This document shows positions 1-13,000 of a stretch of 64,000 bases of DNA, piece by piece. Where the stretch lies: contig NC_088775.1 of NCBI RefSeq assembly GCF_954871325.1, positions 31,101,561 through 31,165,560 of the forward strand, read 5' to 3'. A program made the position numbers and the translations under genes. Position 1 is the first letter of the stretch. Every line of letters starts with the position of its first letter. The DNA comes from Gordionus sp. m RMFG-2023 (Eukaryota; Nematomorpha; Gordioida; Chordodea; Parachordodidae). The notes beneath the pieces are model-generated. The model was not told the origin of the DNA, searched no databases, and was given only the letters and a program-made list of their open reading frames with translations.

Positions 1-1430
1 ATGCAAAATTTTTAATATCTTTTACATCGAAAATATTTTAAATATGCTTCCAGCTTCCAGAGCTTTCGCAAATACCTATATATCCACACAATTCTACATT
101 TATTCCGATTCTCTTCGCTTTTCCTTTTGAAAAATTTCATAGAAATTTTAGGAACACTTTTTAAATTTCCTGGAAAAAAATTTTATATCTAAATTTAATT
201 ACGTTTAACTGGAAATTAGCCTAATTATATGGAAAATTAGGGGGTTGACTTAATATCATTCCATACTCTGCCTTTTTCCTATTTCCTGTCTTCCCGTTTA
301 ACAAATAATTCACTAAGATCGTCCTAACGATAATTTACATTTTTTGTATTACATGTATATTTCAATATATGTTATAACTATTCATAATTTAAATAAAGTA
401 TATTGTTTCATATGGATAAAATAATTAATATTTTCTAGTTACTATTATGTTAATAGTAATACATACAAAGTTTTTGTGTTATAGAAAAAAATGACAATGC
501 AGTGAATGGGATTAAAATTAAAAGTCTTTTATTAGCCATTTAAATTAATATTTATATGAACGAATTAAATAATGAATAATTAATCAAATAAATGAAATAT
601 TCGATTCGTTTACTGAACACTACAGAATAGAGGTATTGGGTCAAATTTTTGAAAAAGTTTTTCGACTCTCACCGTAAAATTATTGTACAATTTATCCCGG
701 CCGTTAATAATTTGTCATGAAGGAAAAAGACACCGAGTTGCCTCCTTGATTGATAAGAAAATTTGCAAAAACCATTGTACACACGTTGTCTAGACTGGCC
801 TGAAAATCTTTTTTCGTCGATATCTATTGTAGAATACATAGTATTTTAGTAACTTAAATTTTGGAAAATTATTTTATTTCCACATCTAGGGAAACTTTAG
901 TGAAGTTCTAACTGTATACGCATTGTATATTTGTATTTGATGTTATTTTTTTTTTTAATTAATTTTTGCGATACCAATGACATAACGAATTGAATAATTT
1001 TTACTCTTATTATAATCATCATTCAATAAGTATTATGTTTCATCAAATATTCGATTGGAAATATATTTTTTTAAATTTTATTTAAAAAAAGCATTATTAG
1101 ATTTTGGAATCGATAAAAAAATATACTTATGAGTAATTTTATATATTTACGAGTAATTTTGAAAATTTACCAGTAATTTCTAATATTCAGGAGTAGTTCT
1201 TTCGAATCATTATACTTCTAGTTGAACGAATAATTTCCCAAAATTATTCTCTGGATTAAATAATCCTGCTATCCCTAAAATACTAATCGGAACAAATAAT
1301 TCAGTTTTAGAACCGTTCTCTTTTTGATGTATAATCGTTTTACCCCATTTTTTAAATGGGTTCATTTAAGGCAAATTTATCTTTAACATTATTAAGATAG
1401 CCCTGCTTCTTTAAGTTAGAAATAAATTAC
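1..1430. other. AT-rich intergenic or upstream-intron DNA
   Basis: I see no open frame, RNA gene or element end here. The first coding exon of the downstream RAD6-like gene was searched for by its expected N-terminal residues and not recognised, so this stretch may be its first intron or its upstream region. Confidence 0.4.
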
Positions 1431-1764
1431 GTTAAAAATAGGGGTGTACCGATACCACTTTTTGGAGGCCGATCCGATATTTCCAATATTAAATTGATAT
1501 CGTCCGATTTGTATTCTCTAAAGATATCAATGGTTTTAATTTTTAATATACTTTTTATTAGTATAACATCTATAATTTATTAACTATACCATAACTTAGG
1601 TCATTTAAATATATTATTATTTTATATTCAATTCAATTGCAATTCTAAACGTATCTAAAATATTTTTATTGTTAAATCACTTTTATATAATAAGTAATAC
1701 ATTAATCTATATATGCATAATGAGTATTAAACAAATTTATATGAAATTTGAAATAAATATTTAA

Positions 1765-3169
1765 CCCTTCAATACTCCCGTAAAAAAAATGACGTTAGTA
1801 CTAGGATGGGGTTTAATAGACCCCAATTTCAAATGTATATATCCAGTTGTATTCATTATTTTTAATTAATATTTGGATATAAGATAGAACTAACCTAAAC
1901 TTGATAAAATATTTTTTTTTTTTTATTTCTTAAGCTTAGATTAAAGATGGTGAGGATAATTATAATTTGTGACAAATTTTTCTAAAAAAAGCTTACTTTT
2001 TTTTAAATTTCAAATATTAAATTAAAAAATTAACTTATCTATCATATAATCATGATAATTCATAATATGGATCTTTGTTCAATATAAAAAAAAATTACAC
2101 TAATACATTCAAACATAAAAAAAATATAGAACATCTAAATATGTTAAATTTGACATGCAAAACATTTATTACATAAAACATTAATGTGTTCTAAACATAA
2201 ATTTATTTTACATATTTGAAAAAATATTTTGTTTTTTTTATTTTAATGGTTAGATTTAAAAATTACAGCTAAATAAAGATTTTCCAATAATGTCTTGAAT
2301 TGTGTTACATCAACTTTAGTAGAACTTTCATATTGGTCAGTATAGATTTTATATATAATTTTAATTTTTTCATTGGTATTATGATAAATAATCTCTTCAA
2401 TCATTTTTGTGTTATGAACAAGTCAAAACATTTTTCTAGAGTGTCAGCTTCTTTCCCTTATTCTTTTACTTCTGGCAGATGAATAACTAAATTTTGTTGA
2501 TGAATTCTTATTCTTTGATTAGGAAGATACTTTTTCCATTCAGTAAACTTATTTTTTTAGCAAATTTTAAAGAGAAATATACTATGATAAATGATTTCAT
2601 ATTTACCAAAATAATATTAAGTTTATTGTATTCAACTAACATTTCTTCTTCATCTAATTCAGATTGTGTATCATGATCACTATCATATAAAATCTTCATT
2701 TTCACTATTAATTATATTGTCATAATCACCTCAAATAAAATGATATTACATCTTAAATAATTATAAATTTAGTTTCAGAATCTGCAAAAATCATTATAAA
2801 TTATAAAAATAATTTGAGCAATGAGTCAGCTGGTTAAAAATAATAATAAAATAACTCCACCAGAGAAAATCTTTACGTATTCTTTTTCTTATATCTCATT
2901 CAAAATATAAAATATTTAAATTTTGTTTTAATAAATTTTATAATATAATAGTATATATAATTTTAAAAATTAAAATTTCTTAAAAAATTACAAATTTATG
3001 CTTATATCTTAAAAACTACTCAACCAAAATATACGAAATTTGGAATATAGATTCTAAGATATATTCGATGAAGCTACTGAAGAATCCAGATCATAATATT
3101 TAACCTTTTTATGTTATATTGTTTCTAGCATGCCTGGGGTTTCATATACCCAACCAGAGTATTGAAGGG
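1765..3169 (-). mobile_element. piggyBac-type element inserted in the hAT copy
   Basis: The element begins CCCTTCAATACTC and ends with the exact inverse GAGTATTGAAGGG, and is flanked on both sides by TTAA (1761-1764 and 3170-3173), the piggyBac target. The paralogous hAT copy at 5479 has the same flanking sequence with a single TTAA and no insert, around 5830. The interior holds a remnant piggyBac transposase on the minus strand. At 1405 bp it is internally deleted relative to an autonomous element of about 2.5 kb or more. A related terminus is at 56132. Confidence 0.88.
2144..2705 (-). pseudogene. piggyBac transposase remnant (N-terminus plus Cys-rich C-terminus)
   Basis: The minus strand starts with an acidic N-terminus typical of piggyBac transposases (DSDHDTQSELDEEEM). 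After a frameshift come residues like the start of the DDE_Tnp_1_7 domain (TNEKIKI, then TDQYESSTKVDVTQFK). The catalytic core with its aspartates is missing. The frame then shows a Cys/His cluster (C-K-I-N-L-C-L-E-H, then C-N-K-C and C) resembling the family's C-terminal zinc-binding region, ending at a stop near 2144. This is an internally deleted, frameshifted copy with no expected activity. Confidence 0.65.
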
Positions 3170-3336
3170 TTAAAATAATATTTAATATTAATATATCGAA
3201 GATTTCTTTTTAGAAATACCAAAATTTCCAATTTATCAGAGGTCAGCCTGCGGTGATGGTAACTGTCAATATCACCAGCTTTACTAAAAACTGATTCTGA
3301 AGAGATTATCGCACCTTTTATAAACAGAATGCGCAA
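3142..3336 (-). pseudogene. hAT transposase C-terminal fragment
   Basis: The minus strand encodes SSESVFSKAGDI followed by RRLTSDKLEILVFLKRN, matching the hAT dimerisation-domain signature (S-x-E-R-x-F-S ... R-x-x-L ... L-x-x-L-x-x-N). The usual ER is replaced by ES. It belongs to the hAT element that spans 1439-3586 and lies just right of the nested piggyBac. Nothing of the BED finger or catalytic core remains. Confidence 0.7.
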
Positions 3337-4012
3337 AAAATAACAATATGGCAGAATTTTTATGAATTAATTATTGTTATTAAAAAAATAAAATAAAAAT
3401 GGATTTCGATTTTATTTATAAAAATAAATGATTTCAGATATAACTTTTTAAAAAATTTTACATTTTATTTTTGTTAAAGAGGCCATTTTATATCGGATCG
3501 GAAAATTTTATAATATTGGCCGATAACCTATATTTTAAAATGTAAAATATCGATCCGATCCGATAAAATATATTGGTACATCCCTAGTTGAAAATTAATT
3601 TATTATTAAACTTCTGATAAATGGTTACTTTTAACAGGAAGATATATAAATATGGTTTATAAATTACCCAATTATTTAATGATAAGGTCAATGAAATATT
3701 ACGAAAAATATAATATTTAATGATTTAGCCATCACTTTCCCCTTCATAATTTAATGCTTCAAACAAATTTACAATCAATTTTAAAAGTATATCGCCCGTT
3801 CTAAAATGATCATTGAAGATCCTTTGAGGTCATTTTTTTTGTAATACTATAATTTAGCGGAGACTTTTCGGTTTATTAATGTCTACATAGGAAAAAATCT
3901 AATTTTAGTTTGCAGTCATTTATCTGAATGTAAAATTGGAACAGGGAGAGGGTGGATAAAGTTCTCCGCGAAAAGGATATAAAATTAATTTTTGATTCAA
4001 TTTTATTTAAAG

Positions 4013-4093
4013 GTTGCAAGAAGACCCTCCAGCCGGTATCAGTGGAGCGCCTACCGATAACAATATCATGCTGTGGAACGCAGTCATATTCGG
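4013..4093 (+). CDS. UBE2A/B-like: RAD6-like E2, exon encoding residues 15-42
   Basis: The exon follows an AAAG acceptor and ends in GG before a GTTTAT donor (phase 2). It encodes [13 protein letters not shown] then [12 protein letters not shown], almost identical to the alpha1-beta1-beta2 region of RAD6 proteins. The next exon supplies the base that completes Gly42. Confidence 0.95.
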
Positions 4094-7000
4094 GTTTATT
4101 ATACTATATAATGCAAAATGATTAATATAAAATAATATAAATATAAGGAATGCACCACGACACTTGAAATTTGACAGTTAATTCTGAGGAATAAGCAAAT
4201 AATAATTGAGTAGGTAGGTATACTGGAAAGGCGGGGAATGTATCTCTAACATTATATTGGGTAATCATATATATACATATATAAATTTATAAAACAACGA
4301 CCGAAACCATTTTATATATATTTAATATATTATTTCTACTCCATATATCTTTACTTTACCCTAACGTCGTTCAAGAGGTTGGTTTAGTAAAATTGATCCT
4401 ACTGGATCGAACCAAGGTAGTCTCCCTTGCCCTTGATCAAGGTAAAGATGATTTTTTAAAGATAATTTTATGAAAAACACATAAAATCAATAATGTCCGC
4501 GTGAAACCTTTTAGTCGGGTGACCAATAAAGACATCTTCACTTAGTGTTACATTAAAATTTACGATTGTACACGTGTAAACACGTCATTAAAAATGCCTA
4601 ATCAATATATTTAATAGGCTTATGTTGTAAATCGATATTATAGTTTTTTTTTCAATATACTCGATAGAAAATAATGGTAGGGTATAAATGTTATATATAT
4701 GACCAGGAAATAGTCAGATTGACTGTTTTTTTATTGGAATAGGCTGATTTTATATATATATTTTTAAAATAACCCTGGGAATTCAAAATGGTTTCTTTTA
4801 TATAGTTCTTTCTTACCATTTAATAAAAAAAATCTCAATTTTGTAGGGGATTGGGGGGGGGGAGCGGTACACCGAAAGATATATTATTTTCTTTTAGAAT
4901 TTGTATATTTAATCATACAGAAGTCTTCAGAATTTAGTCAATTTGTCAGCCCGGTTAGGATTTTTAAATTCTTTATTAAGTTCTGGAAGATCCTATCCGC
5001 CCTGTTTTTGCTAATATTCAAGAAATCATTCAAACTTCGAACAAAAATCTCTATTTTATAATATGAAACATCATAAAATGAAGATAATTTATTTGGCACC
5101 TAAAAATTAATGGAATAACATAACTAAATATTTTTGGCTAAACATCAAAAGTAATGCTATTAATAAATAAATCACACATAGACACGACAAGCATTTAGTA
5201 TGATCCCTATGTTATCACTTGGATATATATCACAAATTTTTATTTGTTCATAATACCATCTTACACTTCAAACAAGATACAGCAGTCTAATTGGTACTCA
5301 ATAAAAGCCATTTCAAAATTCTCTAAATTTTTTAATAGCTCCTCATTGAAAAACCTATAATACAGTACCTTTCAGATCCACCCTAATATATTTTTGTGAA
5401 TATTTATATGCTGAGGAAATATGTTATTAAGCATATTATATTTTGAGTTTCATCGGACTTTCACATATTGATTGAGATTAGGGGTGTACCGATTCCACTT
5501 TTTGGAGGCCGATCCGTTATTCCCGATATTAAATTGGTATCGGCCGATTACCGACCTGATATCATATCTAATTTTGTATTTTGTAAAGATATTAATTAAT
5601 TTTTACTATACTTTTTATTAGTATAACATTTATAATTTATCATACCATAACTTATGTCATTTAAATATATTACAATGATCAGTTATAGCTTATATTCTAT
5701 TAAATTGCAATTTTAAAAGTATATAAAATATTTTTATTGTTAAATCACTTTTATATAATAAGTAATAACATTAATTTGTACACATAATAATTAATAAACA
5801 AATATATTATGAAATTTGAAATAAATATTTAACATTAATATATCGAAGATTTCTTTCTAAAAATACCAAAATTTCCAATTAGAGATCAGCCCGGCGATGG
5901 TAACTGTCAATATCTCCAGCTTCACTAAATTCTGAAGAGATTATCGCACACTTTTATAAACAGATTACTCAAAAATAATAACAATATGGCAGAATTTTTA
6001 TTAATTAATTATTATTATTTAAAATAATTAACATAAAAATGGATTTCGATTTTAATTATAAAAATAAATGATTTTAGATATAACTTTTTTTAAAGATCTT
6101 AACTTTTGTTACTCTGTTATAAATATGATCACTAATATTTTAGAGATGGTCCATTTTTATCCACAAAATTTGAATCAAATATATTTACCAATAAACTATT
6201 TAATAAATGACCGTTATAGTTTAATAAACATTTATGGTTAAGTGCTTTGATTATATTTTTGCCTTGGTCAGTAATAAATATAATGCTTAAAAAATCTTCT
6301 CCATTGAACCCAAATTCATGGAAATTATTAGGAAGAATTCATTCTTTCGATATAGAATGTTGATAACAGTTAATTACTTTTTATGGTTATCAGTATCACA
6401 AACCTTATGTCAATTGTAGGTTTTTATTCAAATGGTTTTTAAAAATTAATAAAATTTTTCTTTTTAGTGAAAAGGCTCTTTTAAAATCAAATGAAAAATT
6501 TGTTCATCATGCATTAATTGTTATGCCAACTTGATATGCTATGCGTTTATTTCGTTCCATTCAGCATTCAGGCAACTGCGTCATGTTTAAAGTGATTATA
6601 TTTTACTAGCTAATAACCCGTCAAGAATGACGGGGTTGAGGGGTAATTTCTCCCTACTTTTATGATAGTTGTAACCAGTTATTTGAAAATAATATCTTTT
6701 TATTCTTTATAACCCCCTCTCCCCTTCAGGCCAGGTCCCCAGGCCTGCAAAAAAATTTGTTTTAGGTCAATGTCTGATTCATAGTTGATAATAAAATTCC
6801 CAAGCGTCCAAGCTGATAATAATTTAAAATATTTCCTAAGCCCAGTCCAATATAATTTCATAAAAATATTTCTCAAGCCCAGCCCCACCCATAATAATTT
6901 TGAAAAATTTTTCTCAAACCTGGCCAACGCGTAATAATTTTGAAATTTTTTTCTCAAGCCTGGAGATAGGTAAATCTCCGAAAACCATATTCATTTTTTA

Positions 7001-10000
7001 TTCTTTTTAATCCCGCTCAATCCTACTTCAGACCAAGACCAACTCAATAGGACTAATTTAAATATATTTTTACGCCAAAGGCCATAATAATATTGATAGT
7101 TAAGAACTGAAATAAAATATGTAAAAGTCATAATTCATTTAAAAATACAATCAGAATATGAAAGTTGCATGAGCCTTGGTTTTTTAATCAGGCCTAGCTA
7201 TATCTGCAAAAAAAATTTTCAGGCCAATGTCTAACCCATATTTAAAATTAAAAAATCTTCAAGCATCTCTATTTTAAATTTTATCCAATATGATTTCCAT
7301 CACAAATTTAAATTTTGATATTTCTAATACTCTTAATGCTCACTGTATTGCAACAATTTTACCTCTTTTTCTCCTAAATTTTAATATTTTTATAAAATTT
7401 ATTAATAAATTATATTTAGTACCATACACACAAACTAAATAATTACCCTTCAACACCGTCATCTAGTTATGGTAATAAACGGCAAAATTTTAAAAATATC
7501 AGCTATTAATTAATATATATATAATTAATATTTTAAATTTATTCAAGTTGGTGCATGCGTAAAGCATACGCCTTTGAAACGGGAGGTTTGTGGTTCGACT
7601 CTCTTAGATAGCAAAAAATTAACATTACATTATATATTCTCCTTAAATTTTAAATACATTAGTGAGATACCAAAACGTTCATTTCTTGATTACGGTGATT
7701 ATATATGTAGATTATTAATTAATATAAGTTTATGATACATATCTAAGTGATAAGATCATGTAAATATGTTTCTTAAAAATATCAAGCAATTTTTAATTGA
7801 AAAATTTTATTTGCATTAAATTTCATTCTATTTCTCACTTTTTTATCCCAAGTTTACATTATTACGTGTCTTATATGGCATAGAACATAACACTATATAA
7901 GCATTTTTATTATATGAAGAGAAATAAACTAGCTTATTTCCATTAACTTAAATGGAAGATAAACAAAAATCCCTCTTTCTATGACAAATGATCGAACCAG
8001 GGTCATTCCAAATCAAACACCTCAGAACCCACCTCGTTAAATTTGGATAATTTTCATATATGTTCTAATTAGATTAAAAACGAAAATTTAGCAATTAGAT
8101 TGTTTGAAATGATGGGAATTTTAGGTACTAACTAAATTTACCCGCCTCTCTTACCCTTTATCGCCTGTTAAATACACGTGATATTACCAGAACTGAGAAC
8201 CCAAGCCCTTCGAACCCTCTTTATAAGTTTAGGGTTCAAGGATGGTTTTTGGAATTGATAATATTAAGAACTTTTTTAATGAAAATCATTTATCGTGGAA
8301 TCATTTTTATTATATTGTTATGTAAAAATTTTACCTTCATTTTCTAAAATTTTCTATCATTTCATAGATAATGTTACATATTCGTAACAATTTATTTTTA
8401 ATTGTGATATACTTTTTCATTTTCGATAATGACGGTAAGGCGATAGTGTGTTATATTAAAAAATAAACTTTTATATTATGTAAATTGAACATAATATACG
8501 ATTTTATATATGATATATATGTACATATTATTTTGAGAGAAATTCATTCGATATTGATTATTAAATTTTTATTTTGTTAACAATAAGAGACTTTATTCAC
8601 ATTCTATAATATTATTATCATACTACCGACGACAAAAGACTACTAGCTATTCCATTATCAGGGCAAGATTTTCCCCGCTTGTCAATGTGGTGGAGGATAG
8701 GGGCCAATCTAGTCTTCTCTGTATCGTTTTAATTTTATTATACGTATATTATGGTATTAAATAATATATTTTCCACATCCGGTAGAGTTGGTATCAGATA
8801 ATGGACCAGCTTTAAGATCTTATGAATTTAAAAACTTTTTAATAAAAAAAAGGTATAATACATATATGTACTCCTGCATACCATCCTTCTTCAATGGTTT
8901 GGCTGAAAGAGCGGTACGCTCAGCAAAGAATATGATTTATAAATTAGGAGGCTGGGATGATAGGTTATTGGAAGATGTGTTATTAAATTATCGCAATACT
9001 ACACATTCGGTAACAAAATCATGACCTGCTTTTAGATTATTCGGAAGGGAATTGAGATGGAAATGGAGTTTTATAAAAGACAATGACTGTTATATTAGAC
9101 CTAAATTGAAAAGAATAAATTTTAGAGAATTAACTTTAGGCAACTAAGTGGGCACCAATCAAGAGTGGCTTGTGGGGATTGTCATTGGGAGAATAAGTAA
9201 TGTCATATGGGAAATTCAGATAGACAATAAGGTCGTGATTGTTCAGATAGACCAAATTAGAGGCTTTTAATTGCGTTTCAAATATTCAATTACTATTCAT
9301 TAAATTTTCAGTTATATTTTTCGTTATATATATAGTCCTCCTAGTCCACTACTTAATCAACTTAATGATATACTTTTCCCAATATATATATATATAGTCC
9401 TCTATTTTATAAAAAAAAAGAATACATATTGTTTACCTCTACTGTTTGTAATCATTGTATATAAAAATTAAAATACAACAAGATAATGTTTCAATTATAC
9501 TTTATATCCCTTTTATTATTACTCAATTAAAATACCTTGTAAATGTTGATTGCATTCAAATAAAAATACAATTCCTTGGCCATAAATGGTAAGGACTATC
9601 AATGATTCTTTGCATATAGTTCCCTACTTATTTTTTCCTACTTTCTCAAAGTTATTGATAAAATACCCCTACTGTTTGTACTTATTGATTGTATAAACTT
9701 TTAATTATCCTTCCTTAAGATATCTCTCGCATGTCAATCGAGTTCTTTCCCTATATTACTCGTTCATAAATTGTAATTTCATTATTATACAAAAAATCAA
9801 ATGTAATACATTGTTTTGATGCTTATTTTTTTATTAAATTTTTTTTTTTTTGGTAACGATTTATTTTTTATTGTGTTAATATACTTTTTCATTTTAGATA
9901 ATGACGGTTTAAGGCGATCATATGTTATATTAAAAAATTAAACTTTTATATTACGTAAATTGAACATAATATACTATTTTTATATGATATACATATTATT

Positions 10001-13000
10001 TTGAGAGAAATTCATTCGATATTGATTATTAAATTTTTATTTCAATAGTTAACAATATAAGACTTTATTCTCATTCTAAAATATTATTATCATACTACCG
10101 ACGAGAAGATAGACTACTAGCGATTCCATTTTAGGGCAAGATTTTCCCTGCTTGTCAATAGATAATATATATTTTGGGAATATTACTATTTGTTGGATTA
10201 TTAAATTAAAAGGATGACCAGAAAAGAACGAAATCACAAGGTAAAAATAGTTAATTAGATGCAAGTTACATATCTTGCGAAAATTATAATGATTTTGAAA
10301 GTTGCTTTTTAGAAAAAGAAAATTAGATGAAATAAACACGACATGAAAGTGAACAGATTTCCCATCAATTATTAGAAATATTCTCAATTAAAAGGATTAA
10401 TGAGGATGTAAATATTCTTGACTTCTGGTAAGATAATAGTCCACAATTTACCCATGATTATACATTGGCGAAAATTGTTATCGGTGTTCCATATTGGTGA
10501 ATCTGAATACTAAATATAATAAAATTAATTTTAAAAAAAGACTGTTGCTTTAACTAAATTTTATAGGCTCTTATTTTTTTGGACTCTGAACCCACCCTGA
10601 TTATGGTTCAGAGCTTTTTCACTTAACCCAAACTTTTTTTTAGAACGTATGTAGATTGCTTTAAATCAATTTTATTGCCTTATGGTTTTAAACAATGAAA
10701 AAAAGCTTTTATTTTATTGAAACGTTCATATGTAGTACCGTCTCGACGTTTTTTATACATATGCGATATTTTTTTAATAATAATTGGAGAAATTATTGGA
10801 AAAATAGTGAACGAGCAGCAGGGAAAAAAATGGAATCTCCCAGTCAGTTTGAAAATTAAATTTAAACTTTCATTTCTACTAGACATTAAATACCAATCTT
10901 TAAAAAAAGTTTCAAATTTTTCCTCCACAATCAATTTAATATTTTTGTGATTTAATTTTTAATTAATGACTTATTATTTAACATCGAGAGAGGGTAAAAA
11001 CAGGTCTTGATTTCTTAAAACCCCATTATCTCAAATAATATAATTGTTAACGAGTATTTGTTTTTTAATATAACTAGAACATATGTGAATATACCTACAA
11101 ATTTATATCGAATATGAAAAGGGGTCAGCCATCTAAATTTTGTTTATCAGATGAATATAGTCTGCTTGATTATCACACTAATTTCAAGTAGATAATATGC
11201 TAGATTGATGGTCAGCTCATCCGAACAAATTTCCGGTTTTGTCAAACTAGCTACAAATGTTTTAGCAATTCCGGCTTTCAGTGTTAGTTGTGATCGGCAT
11301 TTTTCTACAACTGTTCGAATTCTCGAAGAAAGAAGAAGCAACTGAAAGCTTGATAAAGATATTTGTTCAATCGCGTCCAAAAATTATTTGACCGACCTGC
11401 TGACCGGATAGGGCTATGCCTACACCTAATATATATCTCACTAATGTGTATGCGTGATAAAAATAAATTATAGTATTATTTTATTGCTAAACCAAAGAAT
11501 ACTTCTTTATAATGTGTTCATTATTCTTCCCTTGCTACAAAACAAAGAATTGTCTTCATTTTATGATATTCCATTTTTAAAATAGAGGATTTTAAAAGTT
11601 ATTAGAAGTATTAAATAATCCTCTGATTAGCCAAAACTGGGATAGAATTTTTCCTCAACCTATTAGAAATTCTAAAAATCCGAGCAGGGGTGCGATATGA
11701 CAAAATTTTGAATATTCGAGCTGGGCAAAAAAAATACTAAAATCTGGGCCGGGCAGATATTTTCGACCTCTGGAAAGCTCTCATATTATATAACCTTTTT
11801 AAATTTGGAAGATAAATAAATTGCAAATGCATAATTTATGTAATATTCGCAACTTTTAGTTGCATATTAAATGCATCTTAAAAAAAAATTCCGTTAGTTA
11901 CTACTATCGAATCCCTTAAGTTGGGATACTATAGAACCTGATATTTTATTGTCGACTGATATTTAAGATGAGTTGAAAACTGTGAGGTGAGATTTTTTCC
12001 ACTAATATAATTTTAAAATACATATAAAAACAAATTCAAACAAAACATTTTGAACATACAATATTATTTTTTTACTAATATTTGACATGTCATATATATA
12101 TTTTTTAATAGAATTAACCTAACCTTCTTACGAATAATAAACACATCATTAAAGAAACCAAATTTCATTGCGATTGAAAGAGATTAATTACTAAACCAGT
12201 GTTTCGGCCCACCATCTCAAAAATGAATGAAACTTGGTATGTTAGCTATTTATGTTGTAAATGTTAATAAAATCAAAATTTTAGAGTGCTAGTAATCAGA
12301 ATACACCTTCAAAGTCGAAAATCGCGAAGTGCGTGATTTCATTAAATCTAGTTTTTTCTAAATACTTAAGATAGAGTTACAAATTATATATCATTTTATG
12401 TTGGAAAATATCGAAAAAAAATTAAAATTTTTTAAGTGTTTTCTTATTTCCGGTAAAAATAAAAAATTAACATTGTTAGGAAGGGATTTTTTTTGGGTGT
12501 TGATATTCTCTAAAAATGTTTATTACCTTTATATTAAACGATTTAATAAAAAATCTCGATAGCCATTTTTGTTTTTTAATTTTATTAAAATTTTATTATT
12601 TTTTAAATAGAAAAAGGTAATATATATGGCGTTATATTAAAAAAGATTTTATAATATGATATAATTAATAAAAATATGTATTTTATTGGTATTAAAATTA
12701 AATAAATCGATTAAGATTAAATTCAACCAATATGATATCCTGGTACAATAAGTAAGGAAACTGCCCATATGGATATGGTTATTAGGACGATATATTTTAA
12801 AATAAACATATTTTAAGATTTTATCAAACAATTATAAAAAAACCACTTGTTTTAATTTTATCCCATTTTGCGCTGAGGCGTTAATTTGTAGGTACGTCCT
12901 GTCACTGTTATGGGATCGCTGAAATGTTAATTTTTTATTTTTACCGGAAATAAGAAATTTTTCGATATTTTCCAATGTAAAATTTTAAGGGCTATAAAAT

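Larger units (their letters stand above)
1439..3586. mobile_element. Old hAT element, copy 1, carrying a nested piggyBac
   Basis: The left end reads TAGGGGTGTACCGAT. The right end is the inverted form, reading ATTGGTACATCCCTA. The flanking 8-mers are GTTAAAAA (1431-1438) and GTTGAAAA (3587-3594), a target duplication with one mismatch. About 740 bp is hAT sequence; the rest is the piggyBac-type insertion at 1765-3169. A transposase C-terminal fragment remains on the minus strand near the right end. A second copy of the left half lies at 5479. TIR and 8-bp duplication place it in hAT; age is old by its decay. Confidence 0.8.
8382..10157 (+). mobile_element. Fossil LTR retrotransposon (Ty3/Gypsy-like), internally deleted
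   Basis: Two direct repeats of about 300 bp (8382-8684 and 9851-10157) bracket 1.17 kb containing part of an integrase. The repeats begin T(G/C)GTAAC and end TTGTCA, as LTRs do. The interior is far too short for gag-pol, so most of the coding region is gone; the element is broken. By eye the LTRs differ at roughly a tenth of positions, so the insertion is old. It lies inside the large E2 intron. Confidence 0.8.

Noticed and set aside
1-4012. First coding exon of the RAD6-like gene
   Set aside because: Searched for the expected RRRLMRDFK-type sequence ahead of the 4013 acceptor and did not find it; it may lie outside the window.
4385-4445. B-box-like GGTTCGATCC on the minus strand, possible tRNA or SINE
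   Set aside because: No A box at proper spacing and no cloverleaf pairing.
6605-6650. Helitron-type terminal hairpin near ACCCGTC/GACGGGG
   Set aside because: There is no CTRR end at the right distance and no helicase nearby in the same orientation.
7975-8040. Second B-box-like sequence on the minus strand
   Set aside because: The A box is poor, and similarity to the SINE-like piece at 53222 is limited to the B-box region.
10680-10950. Overlapping open frames on both strands
   Set aside because: No family resemblance and no splice context; ordinary chance frames in AT-rich DNA.
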